Assembly: GCF_902506575.1 (NCBI RefSeq)
Contig: NZ_LR732544.1
Coordinates: 2,557,477-2,590,783 of the forward strand
DNA: 33,307 nt
Direction of reading: 5' to 3'
Origin: Streptomyces mexicanus
GTDB lineage: Bacteria; Actinomycetota; Actinomycetes; Streptomycetales; Streptomycetaceae
In this document: positions 1 through 7,399 of the stretch, piece by piece
Layout of the letters: each line of letters begins with the position of its first letter
Numbering within the stretch: the first letter of the stretch is position 1
Translations under genes and position numbers: made by a program
The notes under the pieces: generated by a model
The model's database searches: none
Told to the model about the DNA's origin: nothing
The model's input: the letters and a program-made list of their open reading frames with translations, nothing else

Positions 1-202
1 TCCCAGTACAGCACGCGGCCGACCCGGCCGCCCGGCGCGCGCCGGGCCCCCGCGGGCGGGCCGGCCCGCGGCCCGGGCACGGTTCGGTCGCGGCCCGGAA
101 GCGGTCCGGCCCTGGTCCGCGAGCGGACCGGACGCGGTTGCGGTCCTGGTCCGGGACGGGATGGATCGCAGGGGAGGGGATGCGGTGCGGCCCTGAGCCG
201 GC
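1..202. other. Left-edge intergenic region, no gene seen
   Basis: Very G/C-rich sequence downstream of the leftward DUF397 gene. I find no convincing start codon with a ribosome site and no open frame with domain content. The first 30 or so bases could belong to a gene lying outside the window, but too little is visible to say. It contains the two hairpin-forming elements listed separately. Confidence 0.5.
114..129 (-). terminator. Stem-loop downstream of the DUF397 gene
   Basis: GGTCCG - CGAG - CGGACC gives a perfect 6-bp stem with a tetraloop, about 75 nt past the stop of the leftward DUF397 gene. There is no T-tract, so it would be a typical actinomycete U-less terminator or an mRNA 3' stabiliser. 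The function is inferred only from position. Confidence 0.3.
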
Positions 203-206
203 TCAG
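193..206 (-). terminator. 14-bp perfect palindrome at the DUF397 stop codon
   Basis: CTGAGCCGGCTCAG is perfectly self-complementary and includes the TGA stop of the leftward DUF397 gene. It could fold at the mRNA 3' end or serve as a protein site. No T-tract follows, so a terminator role is only suggested. Confidence 0.3.
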
Positions 207-457
207 TCGACCAGGAAGTCCGCCAGGCCCGCCTTGGCGCCCTGGAGGAACGTGACCATCTCCTCACGGGTGTAGATCAGCGCGGGCCCGTCGGGGTCGG
301 TGGACTGGCGCACGGCGACCCGGCCGTCGGGCAGCCGCTTGGCCTCGACGCAGGAGCCCCCGTTGGTACCGCTCCAGGGCTTGTGCCAGCCCTCGGTTCC
401 CAGCTCGCGGGCCGGCATGCCGTTGCGGACGGGGCCGTGGGAGGACGTGGATGCCAT
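203..457 (-). CDS. DUF397 domain protein
   Basis: An 84-residue protein of the DUF397 family, small actinobacterial proteins that partner Scr1/WhiJ-type helix-turn-helix regulators. The hallmark pattern is visible: a GW-x-K-x-W-S-G segment, then GGSCVEAKRLPDGRVAVRQS, a D-x-D-GP turn and a C-terminal helix with the TREEMVTFL and AGLADF segments. The ATG at 457 lies 3 nt after the stop of the regulator gene, and its ribosome site (AAGGAG) is inside the last codons of that gene, so the two are translationally coupled. Family knowledge places such proteins as antagonists or co-factors of the adjacent regulator in developmental or stress control. The molecular role here is not shown by the sequence. 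Confidence 0.93.
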   Translation of the reverse strand: MASTSSHGPVRNGMPARELGTEGWHKPWSGTNGGSCVEAKRLPDGRVAVRQSTDPDGPALIYTREEMVTFLQGAKAGLADFLVD

Positions 458-460
458 GGA

Positions 461-1327
461 TCACAACTCCTTACGCAGTTCGCCCAGGATGTCCCTGGTC
501 CGGGCGACCGGTTCCGCCTGCACGGACATCCGGTCCAGTACTTCGAGGTAGGTGACGACGTCCTCGGGCCGGTCGTAGTAGACCGAGCCCGCCAGGTTCT
601 CGGTGTAGACGATGTCGGGCAGTTCGGAGAACCCGAAGCGGAAGTGGTGGAAGGGTCCGTAGGCTCCCGGGTGGGCCCCCACGGAGAACCGCATGACCTG
701 GATCCGCACCTTCGGCAGGTCCAGGGACTCGATGAGGTGGTCTATCTGCGCCCGCATCACCTCGGCGCCGCCGACGGGACGGCGCAGCACCGTCTCGTCC
801 AGGATGGCCCACATCACCGGGGCGTCGGGCTTGCTCAGCAGGTCCTGGCGCCGAAGGCGCAGGTCCACGCGGCGGGCGATGTCCTCCTTCGACTCGTTGG
901 GGAAGCCGACGCGCATCAGCGCGGTGGCGTACTCGGGGGTCTGCAACAGGCCGGGTATGTAGTGGGGTTCGTACAGGCGGATGACGCTGGCCTCGCTCTC
1001 CAGGCTCACGTAGGCCTTGAACCACTCGGGCAGCACATCGCGGTACGAGTACCACCAGCCGGGCTTGTTGGCCTCGCGGGCCATGGCGACGAAGTCGTCG
1101 ATCTCCGCGGCCGCCACCCCGTAGGTGCGCAGCAGTTCCTTCACGTACGGGATGCGCAGCCCGACTTCGGCCTTCTCCATGCGGCGCACGGTCAGCGGCG
1201 TCACCTCGATGACCCGGGCCGCCTCCTCGAACGACACTCCGGCCTGTTCCCGCAGTTGACGCAGGCGCTTGCCGAGAACCATCCGCAGAACAGTGGGTGC
1301 AGTGCCGCCAGAGCGGTTCTCGCTCAC
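461..1327 (-). CDS. XRE-family regulator with DUF5753 (Scr1/WhiJ type)
   Basis: A 288-residue DNA-binding regulator. Residues about 15-70 form an XRE helix-turn-helix (GKRLRQLREQAGVSFEEAA, then the TVRRMEKAEVGLR recognition region). Residues about 95-280 match the DUF5753/Scr1 ligand-or-partner domain (EPHYIPGLLQTPEYA, RRQDLL, HPGAYGPF). I chose the GTG at 1327 because GGGAGG lies just upstream; an in-frame ATG at 1369 lacks a ribosome site and would add 14 arginine/glycine-rich residues unlike the family. It is followed at 3 nt by DUF397 and is divergent from an RsbW-like ATPase gene, the usual Streptomyces arrangement. It probably binds the palindrome at 1404-1420, thereby controlling both directions. 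The target and signal are unknown. Confidence 0.93.
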   Translation of the reverse strand: MSENRSGGTAPTVLRMVLGKRLRQLREQAGVSFEEAARVIEVTPLTVRRMEKAEVGLRIPYVKELLRTYGVAAAEIDDFVAMAREANKPGWWYSYRDVLPEWFKAYVSLESEASVIRLYEPHYIPGLLQTPEYATALMRVGFPNESKEDIARRVDLRLRRQDLLSKPDAPVMWAILDETVLRRPVGGAEVMRAQIDHLIESLDLPKVRIQVMRFSVGAHPGAYGPFHHFRFGFSELPDIVYTENLAGSVYYDRPEDVVTYLEVLDRMSVQAEPVARTRDILGELRKEL

Positions 1328-1403
1328 TCCTGACCTCCCGGAACGGCCGCCACAGCGGCAGTGTGCCACGCTCCGGGCGAGGGCGACAGAGTGATGCGGA
1401 TCT

Positions 1404-1420
1404 TTCTGAAATTATCAGAA
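1404..1420. promoter_or_regulatory. Operator-like palindrome between regulator and ATPase genes
   Basis: TTCTGA - aatta - TCAGAA is a perfect inverted repeat with 6-bp arms. It is strikingly A/T-rich for this genome and sits between the divergent regulator (start 1327) and ATPase (start 1523 or 1580). It lies just upstream of a plausible -35 for the rightward gene and 77 nt upstream of the regulator start. It is the best candidate binding site for the adjacent XRE/DUF5753 protein. Confidence 0.55.
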
Positions 1421-1426
1421 CGCCGG

Positions 1427-1456
1427 TTGCGAGCTGAGTGTGTGCGACATCATAGT
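1427..1456 (+). promoter_or_regulatory. Candidate promoter for ATPase/DUF6624 pair
   Basis: TTGCGA (1427-1432) and CATAGT (1451-1456) are separated by 18 bp. Each matches the housekeeping sigma consensus at four of six positions. The operator-like palindrome ends 7 bp upstream of the -35. Confidence 0.35.
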
Positions 1457-1579
1457 GATCCGGGGACCTGCCGCTCGCGCCCCGCACCCGGCGGACAACT
1501 GCGCGCGGCGGCAGGGGAACTGATGTTCCGTCAGGTGCGGTGCGGCCCCCACCGCACGGGACTGCGAGGCGAGACCTGG

Positions 1580-2137
1580 ATGACCACCGTGACCGACGGA
1601 CAGCCGAACGCCGAGGACGGCCCGGCCGGCCGTACGCCGACCGCCCTGGCCGGGCCGCCCGGGATCCCCGGCGTCGACACGGCCACCGGAAGCGCCGGGG
1701 CCGCCGGACAGGCCGGCGACGTCGCGAGCGAGCCGCTGCGTCTGCGTTCCACGGTGCCCGCCGACCCCTCGTGGGCATCGGCGGTCAGGCGTCTGGTCAC
1801 CGCGCACCTGGCCGGGCTGCGGCTGCCGGCCGACCAGTGCGACAGCGCGGTGCTGGCCACGGACGAGCTGTTCGCCAACGCGGTCAAGCACGCGAGCACC
1901 GATCCGCGGGACACGGTCACCCTGACCGTCGAGTGGAGCGGCTGCACCCTGCGGGTGACGGTGGCCGACTCCTCTCCGGTACTGCCGCGGCGCCGCGCCG
2001 CGGACGCCGCCGCGGAGTCCGGACGCGGCCTGGCCATCGTCGCCGCGATCGCCGACGACTGGGGCATGGCCCCGCCCGAGCCCGGCCGCCGCGGGAAGAG
2101 AGTGTGGTTCACGCTACGGGGGAGGAGTGCGCGATGA
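1580..2137 (+). CDS. RsbW-like ATP-binding protein (anti-sigma factor kinase family)
   Basis: A 185-residue GHKL ATPase of the HATPase_c_2/RsbW family. The N box (TDELFANAVKHA, about residues 96-107) carries the Mg/ATP-binding Glu and Asn. A G1-like VADSSPVLP and a G2 box ESGRGLAIV follow. The first 50 residues are Ala/Gly/Pro-rich linker. Such proteins bind or phosphorylate STAS antagonists or sequester sigma factors in partner switching. The ATG at 1580 has a modest purine-rich site; the in-frame ATG at 1523 has a stronger AGGGGA site and would add 19 residues with poor coding bias, so the start is unsettled. The stop overlaps the ATG of the next gene by 4 nt. No cognate sigma factor gene is adjacent. 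Confidence 0.88.
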   Translation: MTTVTDGQPNAEDGPAGRTPTALAGPPGIPGVDTATGSAGAAGQAGDVASEPLRLRSTVPADPSWASAVRRLVTAHLAGLRLPADQCDSAVLATDELFANAVKHASTDPRDTVTLTVEWSGCTLRVTVADSSPVLPRRRAADAAAESGRGLAIVAAIADDWGMAPPEPGRRGKRVWFTLRGRSAR

Positions 2138-2865
2138 CCGCGTTCCCTGGCCCGGCCCTGGCCTTCGCACCGCCGGTGCGGGAGCACCTGGCCACACAGC
2201 GGTCCGCGGCCCGCACCCCGGGCCCGGCGGCGCCGCCTGCGGGGGCCGTCGTCCCGGCGGCCCGCGCCGGGGGCGAACGGACGGCCGGTGTGCGGCGGCC
2301 GGTCCATGAGACGCGACCCGCCGTGGACGAGGGTCCCGCCGGGCACCCGCAGGCCGCCGAACCGGAGGTGAGCACCGCCTGCGCCGTGGCGGCGGAGCTG
2401 GTGCGCAGGGCGGAGGAGGACCGGAAGGCGACGCGGGAGGCGGGCACCGCACCCACCCCGGAGCGCCGCCGCCGGGTCGCCGAGTGCCGGCGGGACAACG
2501 CAGCGGCCCTGGAGGCGATCGTGCGCCGGCACGGCTGGCCGGCCGCCGACCTCGTCGGTCCCACCGCGTCCACGGCGGCGTTGATGATCCTGTTGCACGC
2601 CCCCGACCTGGACTTCCGGCTGCGCTGCCGGGACCTGATCGAGCAGGCCACGGCGGACGGCCGCATCCCCGCGGTGCACTTCGCCTACATCGCCGACCAC
2701 TGCGCCGTGGACCTGGGCGAGCCGCAGTTCTACGGGACCCGGGTCAACCCCGTCACGCTGCGCCCCTACCCGGTCCGCCGCCCGGACACGGTCGACGAGC
2801 GCCGCCAGGACGTCGGCCTCGGCCCGCTGGAGGAGCAGATGAGGGCGCTGCGCTCGGGCCGCTGA
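2134..2865 (+). CDS. DUF6624-like protein
   Basis: A 243-residue protein of unknown function. Residues 1-85 are Pro/Ala/Arg-rich and probably disordered. From about residue 108 there is a helical domain with the DUF6624 hallmarks: RHGWP, a LLHAPDLDFRLRC segment, a YIADH helix, the QFYGTR motif (198-203), the PYPVRRPDTVDERR turn and the terminal VGLGPLEEQ. The start overlaps the ATPase stop as ATGA, so the two are translationally coupled, which implies a shared role. No catalytic signature or membrane segment is visible. Assignment to DUF6624 is by recalled motif spacing and would need a profile search. Confidence 0.75.
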   Translation: MTAFPGPALAFAPPVREHLATQRSAARTPGPAAPPAGAVVPAARAGGERTAGVRRPVHETRPAVDEGPAGHPQAAEPEVSTACAVAAELVRRAEEDRKATREAGTAPTPERRRRVAECRRDNAAALEAIVRRHGWPAADLVGPTASTAALMILLHAPDLDFRLRCRDLIEQATADGRIPAVHFAYIADHCAVDLGEPQFYGTRVNPVTLRPYPVRRPDTVDERRQDVGLGPLEEQMRALRSGR

Positions 2866-3001
2866 GCGCCGTGCCCGGCAAACGCCGCGGGGTGTCCGGG
2901 CGGCGGGTTTCGCAGGTCACCGGCGCGGACGGCAGGTTTCGCGGGTCACCGGGGAGGTACCCGCGCCTCGCCCAGCACGCCGAGCGCGAAGGGAGCAGGC
3001 C

Positions 3002-3295
3002 GTGACCGAGCACCGCCGAGGAACCCCCGGCGCGTACGGCGCGCGCGTCCCGAGGGACATGCCCGACCAGCAGGCCCGCCCCGGGGAGGACCCCTGGGAG
3101 GCCGCCGAGACCGGCACGCGCCGGGCGGGCCGCACGGAAGGCTCCGCCGGGGAGCGGGACGCATCCGAGGGCGGGGACCTGCCCGACGAGCGGGACGTGC
3201 CCGACACCGACGAGGCGGGCACCGGACGCCGGGGCGCCCCGCAGACCCGCACGGGGCATCCCGAGCACCCCGTGCCGGACGAGCCGCCCGGCTGA
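3002..3295 (+). CDS. Small acidic disordered hypothetical protein
   Basis: A 97-residue protein starting at GTG 3002 with GGGAG seven bases upstream. It is dominated by Asp, Glu, Gly, Arg and Pro and has no hydrophobic core, signal peptide or recognisable domain; it is probably intrinsically disordered. I do not recognise a family. The good ribosome site and strand-consistent position after DUF6624 favour a real gene. The same DNA is open on the opposite strand, but that frame has no better start. Confidence 0.55.
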   Translation: MTEHRRGTPGAYGARVPRDMPDQQARPGEDPWEAAETGTRRAGRTEGSAGERDASEGGDLPDERDVPDTDEAGTGRRGAPQTRTGHPEHPVPDEPPG

Positions 3296-3384
3296 TCCGC
3301 CGCCCGGTGGGCTCGCCCGGTTGATCCGACGCCCTTCTGAGTCTCGGCTGCCGCCTGGTTGATCCCCGCTGATCCCCTGCCCGG

Positions 3385-4416
3385 TCAGCCGACCTTCCGG
3401 CCCCGCAGGGGCTCGGTGGCCGCGCCGTCCCCGTGCTGCAGACCCTGCAACAGTTCCTGGACGGCCTCGGTCGCCGTGTGCTGCGGGTTCCAGCCCAGTT
3501 CGGTGCGGGCCCGGGTGCAGTCCAGCAGCGGAAGGCGCAGTACCGCGTCGAACAGGGGCGGCGAGGCGGGCAGCAGATGCAGCCCCCGGGCGGCGGCGAT
3601 CGCCGGGCGGGCCGCGCCGCGCGGCGGGCGCCCCCGCCGCTGGACGCCCAGCAGCGCGCGGAGCACCTCGGCGTCCAGCGGCGGGGCGGCGGCCAGGTTG
3701 AACGCGCCGCGCACCTCGTGCCGCAGCGCCAGCTGGTAGGCCCGGGCACCGTCGTCCGTGTGCAGGGCCTGCACCCGCAGCCCGGGGATGTCCGGCAGGA
3801 ACGGCAGCAGTTCGGGCCGGGCCAGCGGCCCCGGCAGGAACCGGCCGCCGAAGATGCGCCGCTGCTCGCTCGCGGACTCCCGCTTGAACATGAAGGCGGG
3901 GCGCATGCGCACCACCCTGATCTCCGGGTGGTCCCGCTCGAAGGTGTCCAGCGCCCGTTCCAGGTACGCCTTCTCCCGGGTGTACGCCGCGTCCGGCCAG
4001 CCGTGGGTCGGCCAGGACTCGTCCACGGCGTGGTCCTTCGGTCCCGGCGAGTAGGCGCCCACCGACGAGGCGTGCACCAGCACCGGCACCCGGGCGGCGG
4101 CCACCGCCTCGAACACCCGGATGCTGCCGAGGACGTTGGTGCGCCAGGTCGTCGCCGGATCGTGTGTGGGCTGGAAGGCCCAGGCCAGGTGGATCACGGC
4201 GTCGGCGCCCGCGAACTGTCCGGCGAGCGAGGTCTGCTCGGAGGCGATGTCGACCGCCGACCACTGCGTCTTCGGCGGCGACCAGTCCGGGATCCGGCGG
4301 GCCAGGCCCCGGACGGTCCCGATGTCCGGATCCTCGGAGAGGAGGCGGACGACACTGGTCCCGACGTTGCCGGTGGCACCCGTGACGACGACCCTGTTGC
4401 CCGGTGCACTGCTCAC
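3385..4416 (-). CDS. NAD-dependent epimerase/dehydratase family protein
   Basis: A 343-residue extended short-chain dehydrogenase. The Rossmann glycine motif is GATGNVG (13-19). HLAWAF near 78-82 is the substrate-side loop, and HASSVGAYS (117-124) leads to the catalytic Tyr146-x3-Lys150 (YTREK). The C-terminal part has the sugar-nucleotide-binding type layout (VVRMRPAFMFKR, ALHTDDGARA). Substrate cannot be told; relatives act on nucleotide sugars or small carbonyls. The GTG at 4416 follows GAGGAG by nine bases. It lies 80 nt downstream of the SDR gene on the same strand and may be cotranscribed with it. The frame is open upstream as far as 5679, but that extension is only a shadow of the SDR gene. 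Confidence 0.9.
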   Translation of the reverse strand: MSSAPGNRVVVTGATGNVGTSVVRLLSEDPDIGTVRGLARRIPDWSPPKTQWSAVDIASEQTSLAGQFAGADAVIHLAWAFQPTHDPATTWRTNVLGSIRVFEAVAAARVPVLVHASSVGAYSPGPKDHAVDESWPTHGWPDAAYTREKAYLERALDTFERDHPEIRVVRMRPAFMFKRESASEQRRIFGGRFLPGPLARPELLPFLPDIPGLRVQALHTDDGARAYQLALRHEVRGAFNLAAAPPLDAEVLRALLGVQRRGRPPRGAARPAIAAARGLHLLPASPPLFDAVLRLPLLDCTRARTELGWNPQHTATEAVQELLQGLQHGDGAATEPLRGRKVG

Positions 4417-4496
4417 CTTGGGGCTCCTCTCGGCGGGGCTGACGATCGCACCCCCGAGTACCCGGTCCCCGCAGATCAACCCGGCCGCAGGACGCC

Positions 4497-5480
4497 TCAG
4501 GCCGCGAACGCGTCCACGCCCGTCAGCTCCGCCGACAGCGCCCACAGCCGGGCGGCCTCGGCGGGGTCGGTGGCCCACGGCTTGACCCCGCCCGTCACCA
4601 CACCGTCCCGGGTCTCGACACCGTCCCGGGCCGGCTCCGCGATGTCGCAGTCCTCCAGGTAGACGCCGCCCAGGCCGTCCAGTCGCGGGGAGGTCGCCGC
4701 CCAGACCTGGGTGGCGGCGCCCTGCTGCGGGGACTTGAACTGCTCGGGGTGCAGCACGGTGCCGTTCTCGTCGATCCAGCCGCGCTCGATCATCTCCTCC
4801 TTCGCCAGGTGGCGCTGGAGCGGGGTGAGGATGCCGCCGGGGTGCAGGGCGAAGGCCCGCACGCCGCGGTCCCGGGCGAGCCGGTCCAGGTGGACGGCGA
4901 ACAGGACGTTGGCGGTCTTGGCCTGGCCGTACGCGGCCCACTTGTCGTAGCCCTGCCGCCAGTGCGGGTCGTCCCAGCGGACGGGGGAGAAGTGGTGGCC
5001 GCGCGAGGAGACCGAGACCACCCGGGCCCCGCCCGGCTCGATCGCCGGCCACAGGCGGTTGACCAGCGCGAAGTGCCCGAGGTGGTTGGTGGCGAACTGG
5101 GCCTCCCAGCCCGGGCCGACCCGGGTCTCGGGGCAGGCCATGATGCCGGCGTTGTTGATGACGATGTCCAGGGTGCGGCCGGAGGCCAGGAACCGCTCGG
5201 CGAAGCCGCGGACGCTGTCCAGGTCGGCGAGGTCGAGCTCGTCGACCTCCGTGCGGTCGATGCCCGCCAGCGCCTCCTCGGCGACGTCCGGCCTGCGCGC
5301 GGGGACGACGACGTGGGCGCCGGCCTTGGTCAGCGACCGGGTGGTCTCCAGGCCGAGGCCCGAGTAGCCGCCGGTGACGATCGCGAGCTTTCCGGTCAGG
5401 TCGATGCCCCGCAGGACGTCGTCGGCGGTGCTGGTCGCGCCGAATCCCGAACCGATCTTGTGCTGTGGCGTAGTGCTCAT
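4497..5480 (-). CDS. Short-chain dehydrogenase/reductase (retinol-dehydrogenase-like)
   Basis: A 327-residue NAD(P)-dependent oxidoreductase. The cofactor motif is TGGYSGLG (36-43), the structural NNAG is at 109-112, the catalytic Ser is in SVSS (156-159), and the catalytic pair is Tyr184-x3-Lys188 in YGQAK. HPGGILTP follows at the usual place. Length and the WDDPHW insert resemble the WW-domain-oxidoreductase/retinol dehydrogenase-like group. No Shine-Dalgarno precedes the ATG at 5480. Instead a promoter -10 ends six bases before it, so the mRNA is probably leaderless. The promoter has the long spacer typical of MerR-family control, although no merR gene is in the window. Confidence 0.92.
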   Translation of the reverse strand: MSTTPQHKIGSGFGATSTADDVLRGIDLTGKLAIVTGGYSGLGLETTRSLTKAGAHVVVPARRPDVAEEALAGIDRTEVDELDLADLDSVRGFAERFLASGRTLDIVINNAGIMACPETRVGPGWEAQFATNHLGHFALVNRLWPAIEPGGARVVSVSSRGHHFSPVRWDDPHWRQGYDKWAAYGQAKTANVLFAVHLDRLARDRGVRAFALHPGGILTPLQRHLAKEEMIERGWIDENGTVLHPEQFKSPQQGAATQVWAATSPRLDGLGGVYLEDCDIAEPARDGVETRDGVVTGGVKPWATDPAEAARLWALSAELTGVDAFAA

Positions 5481-5486
5481 GTCGGC

Positions 5487-5517
5487 ACGCTACGAACTGG
5501 AGCGCTCTCGAAGTCAA
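5487..5517 (-). promoter_or_regulatory. MerR-type promoter of the SDR gene
   Basis: On the minus strand, TTGACT (5517-5512) and TAGCGT (5492-5487) are separated by exactly 19 bp, the long spacer that marks MerR-activated promoters. The spacer contains the perfect GAGCGCTC palindrome (5500-5507) at the centre of a longer imperfect dyad. The -10 ends six bases before the ATG, implying a leaderless transcript. Confidence 0.6.
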
Positions 5518-5556
5518 GCCCGGCGCCGCGCGATCCGCCGGACGGGGAGCGGACAG

Positions 5557-5595
5557 GAGAAAGCCCCGGCCGGACGGGGGGATCGCGGCCGGGGC
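5557..5595 (-). terminator. Intrinsic terminator
   Basis: Arms GCCCCGGCCG/CGGCCGGGGC (10 bp, perfect; 5563-5572 with 5586-5595) enclose a 13-nt loop. Read leftward, the stem is followed by TTTCTC. It lies about 190 nt past the stop of the leftward FUSC gene and just upstream of the SDR promoter, so it probably ends FUSC transcription and insulates the SDR gene. Confidence 0.65.
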
Positions 5596-5641
5596 GGTCC
5601 AGATGTGGGTACGCATGGCGGTCGCCTCTCGGCGAGACGCT

Positions 5642-5675
5642 CCACAGGGCTTCAGCCGAACGATCGTCCCTGTGG
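5642..5675 (-). other. Stem-loop in the FUSC 3' region
   Basis: CCACAGGG (5642-5649) pairs perfectly with CCCTGTGG (5668-5675) around an 18-nt loop. It lies 47 nt upstream of the terminator in the leftward transcript. It could be part of a 3' UTR structure or of an attenuator-like leader. An ATG with a weak ribosome site at 5616 follows, but its frame does not close before the SDR gene, so no leader peptide can be asserted. Confidence 0.35.
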
Positions 5676-5782
5676 GCAATAGGTGAGGCCCGGGGACACT
5701 GTCCCATCCGCACCCACGCAGGGTTCAACGGATACCGAAGGTCCGGTGTTCCGGGTTCTGCCGGTAATTGCGGTGATCTGCG

Positions 5783-7399
5783 TCACTCCGGTGGGATCCG
5801 CACGGCATCGGCCTCCGCGGCGGGACCGCGACTGTCCGGCCCTTCCTCGGCGGCGAGGCGACCGTCCTGGGCCTCCCGTGTCGCGCCGCGATCGTCCTGG
5901 GCCTCGCGTGTGGCGCCGTCACTGTCGTGCGCTTCCGGCGTGGCGCCGTGTCCCTCCGGGGCCTCGCGCGTGGCGCCGTGACCGGCGTGCGCTTCCCCGG
6001 TGGCGTCCCGGCCGGCCTGCGGCTGCTCCGCGACGTGCCGGTCGTCCCGCGCCCGGTGCGCGGACGCCCGGTCGTCGTCCTCTTCCCGTACGGTGCCCCG
6101 GCCGGCCGCCGCCTCCCGGGCCGCGCCCGGTGCGGCCTCCGTCCACAGGCTCTCGGCCTGCAGCAGCAGCGACCCGAGGACCGTCGCGCGGGCCGCCTCC
6201 CGACCCGCGTGCTCCCGCAGTTGCTGCTGCAGCCGGTGATGCAGCTCCCGCCACACCGCCTGGGCGCGGCCGTCCGGCCCGCCGGCCTCGGGTTCGCCCA
6301 GCAGGCGCCGGCTCTCCGCGTGGCAGGCCGCGGCGATCAGCTCCAGCAGATCGGCGTACGTGCGCAGCACCGGCCCGTCCGGCGGCGCGGGCGCGCGGTC
6401 CTCGTCGGCCGCGATCACCAGCGTCCGGGTCAGTGCCCGCACGTGCCCGGTGATCCGGCTCCAGCGTTCGTCCTCCTCCTCGGCCGGCACCGACGACGGC
6501 GCCCGGCGCAGCGCGCGCAGCACCCCGCTGGTCAGGCGCAGGCTCTCCTGCGCCCAGCGCCGGGCCGAGTGCAGCGTGTCCAGGCGCTGCTCCAGCCGGG
6601 CCGCGCCGCGGGACCAGCCGGCCGCGGTGCGCGCGTCCCAGTCGCCGCCGCGCAGGTCGCCCGCGACCGCGCACACCACGTCACCCGCCTCCCGGGCGAC
6701 CGCGGCCAGGTTCTCCCGTACGTCCCGCAGGTGGATCGGCGGCAGGACGAGCGCGTTGACGGCGACCCCGATCGCCGCGCCGAGCGCCGCCTGCCCCAGC
6801 CGGTGCCCGACCGAGGCGGCCGAGACACTGCCCGAGGCGAGCGTGAACACCGCGGTGGTGGCGCCGTAGATGCCCTGGTCGCCGAAGCGCGGCCAGTTCG
6901 CCAGCAGCACCAGCAGCGGCAGGGACACGGCGAGCGCGCCCAGGGTGTGCCCGGTGACCGAAAGGGCCGCCGACGCCAGCAGGGTGCCCACGCAGATCGC
7001 CGCGCACTGCTGGGTCGCCTGCCGCAGCGAGCCGTACACGGTGGCCCGCACCATGACCAGCGCCACCCAGGGCGCCATCATCGCCATCGGGTCGCCCAGC
7101 CGGTCGGCGGCGACGAACCAGGCGAGCAGGGCCGCCGCGGCGGCCTTCAGGGACTGCACCACCACGTCCCGCTCCCGGCCGGGGCCGCGCACCGCGGCCC
7201 GGGCGGCCCGCCAGACCCGGTGCGCCTCCTCGCCCACGGCGTGCAGCGGGTGCGGGCCGAGCAGCCGGTCCGGCAACGAGCCCAGGCCGGCCGGGCGGCG
7301 CCGTGGCGGCGGCGCTCCGGGGCGGGGTGAGGTCCGTGGGGAGTCCGGCGGCGAGTCGTCGAGCCGGTCTCGCTGGGAAGGGTGCGGCACACGCGTCAT
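5783..7399 (-). CDS. FUSC/aromatic acid exporter-like membrane protein
   Basis: A 538-residue integral membrane protein of the FUSC family, whose members are putative exporters of aromatic acids or other small anions. After about 80 polar residues come hydrophobic segments with AAAALLAWFVA, MMAPWVALVMV, then AICVGTLLASAAL, VSLPLLVLLANWPRFGDQG and GAAIGVAVNALVLPP, consistent with about six helices. A long soluble helical part follows. The tail carries a 10-residue tandem repeat (feature at 5828-6007). No good ribosome site precedes the ATG at 7399, so the true start may be a few codons away. It follows a HAD gene on the same strand after a strong stem-loop. Confidence 0.82.
   Translation of the reverse strand: MTRVPHPSQRDRLDDSPPDSPRTSPRPGAPPPRRRPAGLGSLPDRLLGPHPLHAVGEEAHRVWRAARAAVRGPGRERDVVVQSLKAAAAALLAWFVAADRLGDPMAMMAPWVALVMVRATVYGSLRQATQQCAAICVGTLLASAALSVTGHTLGALAVSLPLLVLLANWPRFGDQGIYGATTAVFTLASGSVSAASVGHRLGQAALGAAIGVAVNALVLPPIHLRDVRENLAAVAREAGDVVCAVAGDLRGGDWDARTAAGWSRGAARLEQRLDTLHSARRWAQESLRLTSGVLRALRRAPSSVPAEEEDERWSRITGHVRALTRTLVIAADEDRAPAPPDGPVLRTYADLLELIAAACHAESRRLLGEPEAGGPDGRAQAVWRELHHRLQQQLREHAGREAARATVLGSLLLQAESLWTEAAPGAAREAAAGRGTVREEDDDRASAHRARDDRHVAEQPQAGRDATGEAHAGHGATREAPEGHGATPEAHDSDGATREAQDDRGATREAQDGRLAAEEGPDSRGPAAEADAVRIPPE
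5828..6007 (-). repeat. 10-residue (30-bp) tandem repeat in the FUSC C-terminus
   Basis: Six units of 30 bp encode DATGEAHAGH, GATREAPEGH, GATPEAHDSD, GATREAQDDR, GATREAQDGR and the decayed LAAEEGPDSR. The period is exact with no indels, and the consensus is GATREAxDxx. It is a charged, hydrophilic cytoplasmic tail that probably grew by slipped-strand duplication. Confidence 0.8.

Noticed and set aside
383..1333. 316-codon rightward frame antisense to the XRE regulator
   Set aside because: No ribosome site and no domain; the opposite strand encodes a clear regulator. It is a shadow caused by high third-position G/C.
3290..3378. Three copies of a GGYTGATCC motif between the acidic protein and the epimerase
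   Set aside because: Short, irregularly spaced and of low complexity; no structure or gene relationship is evident.
5500..5616. Leader peptide starting MRTHIW at 5616
   Set aside because: The frame has no stop before running through the SDR region, and only one Trp is present, so a specific attenuation peptide cannot be supported.
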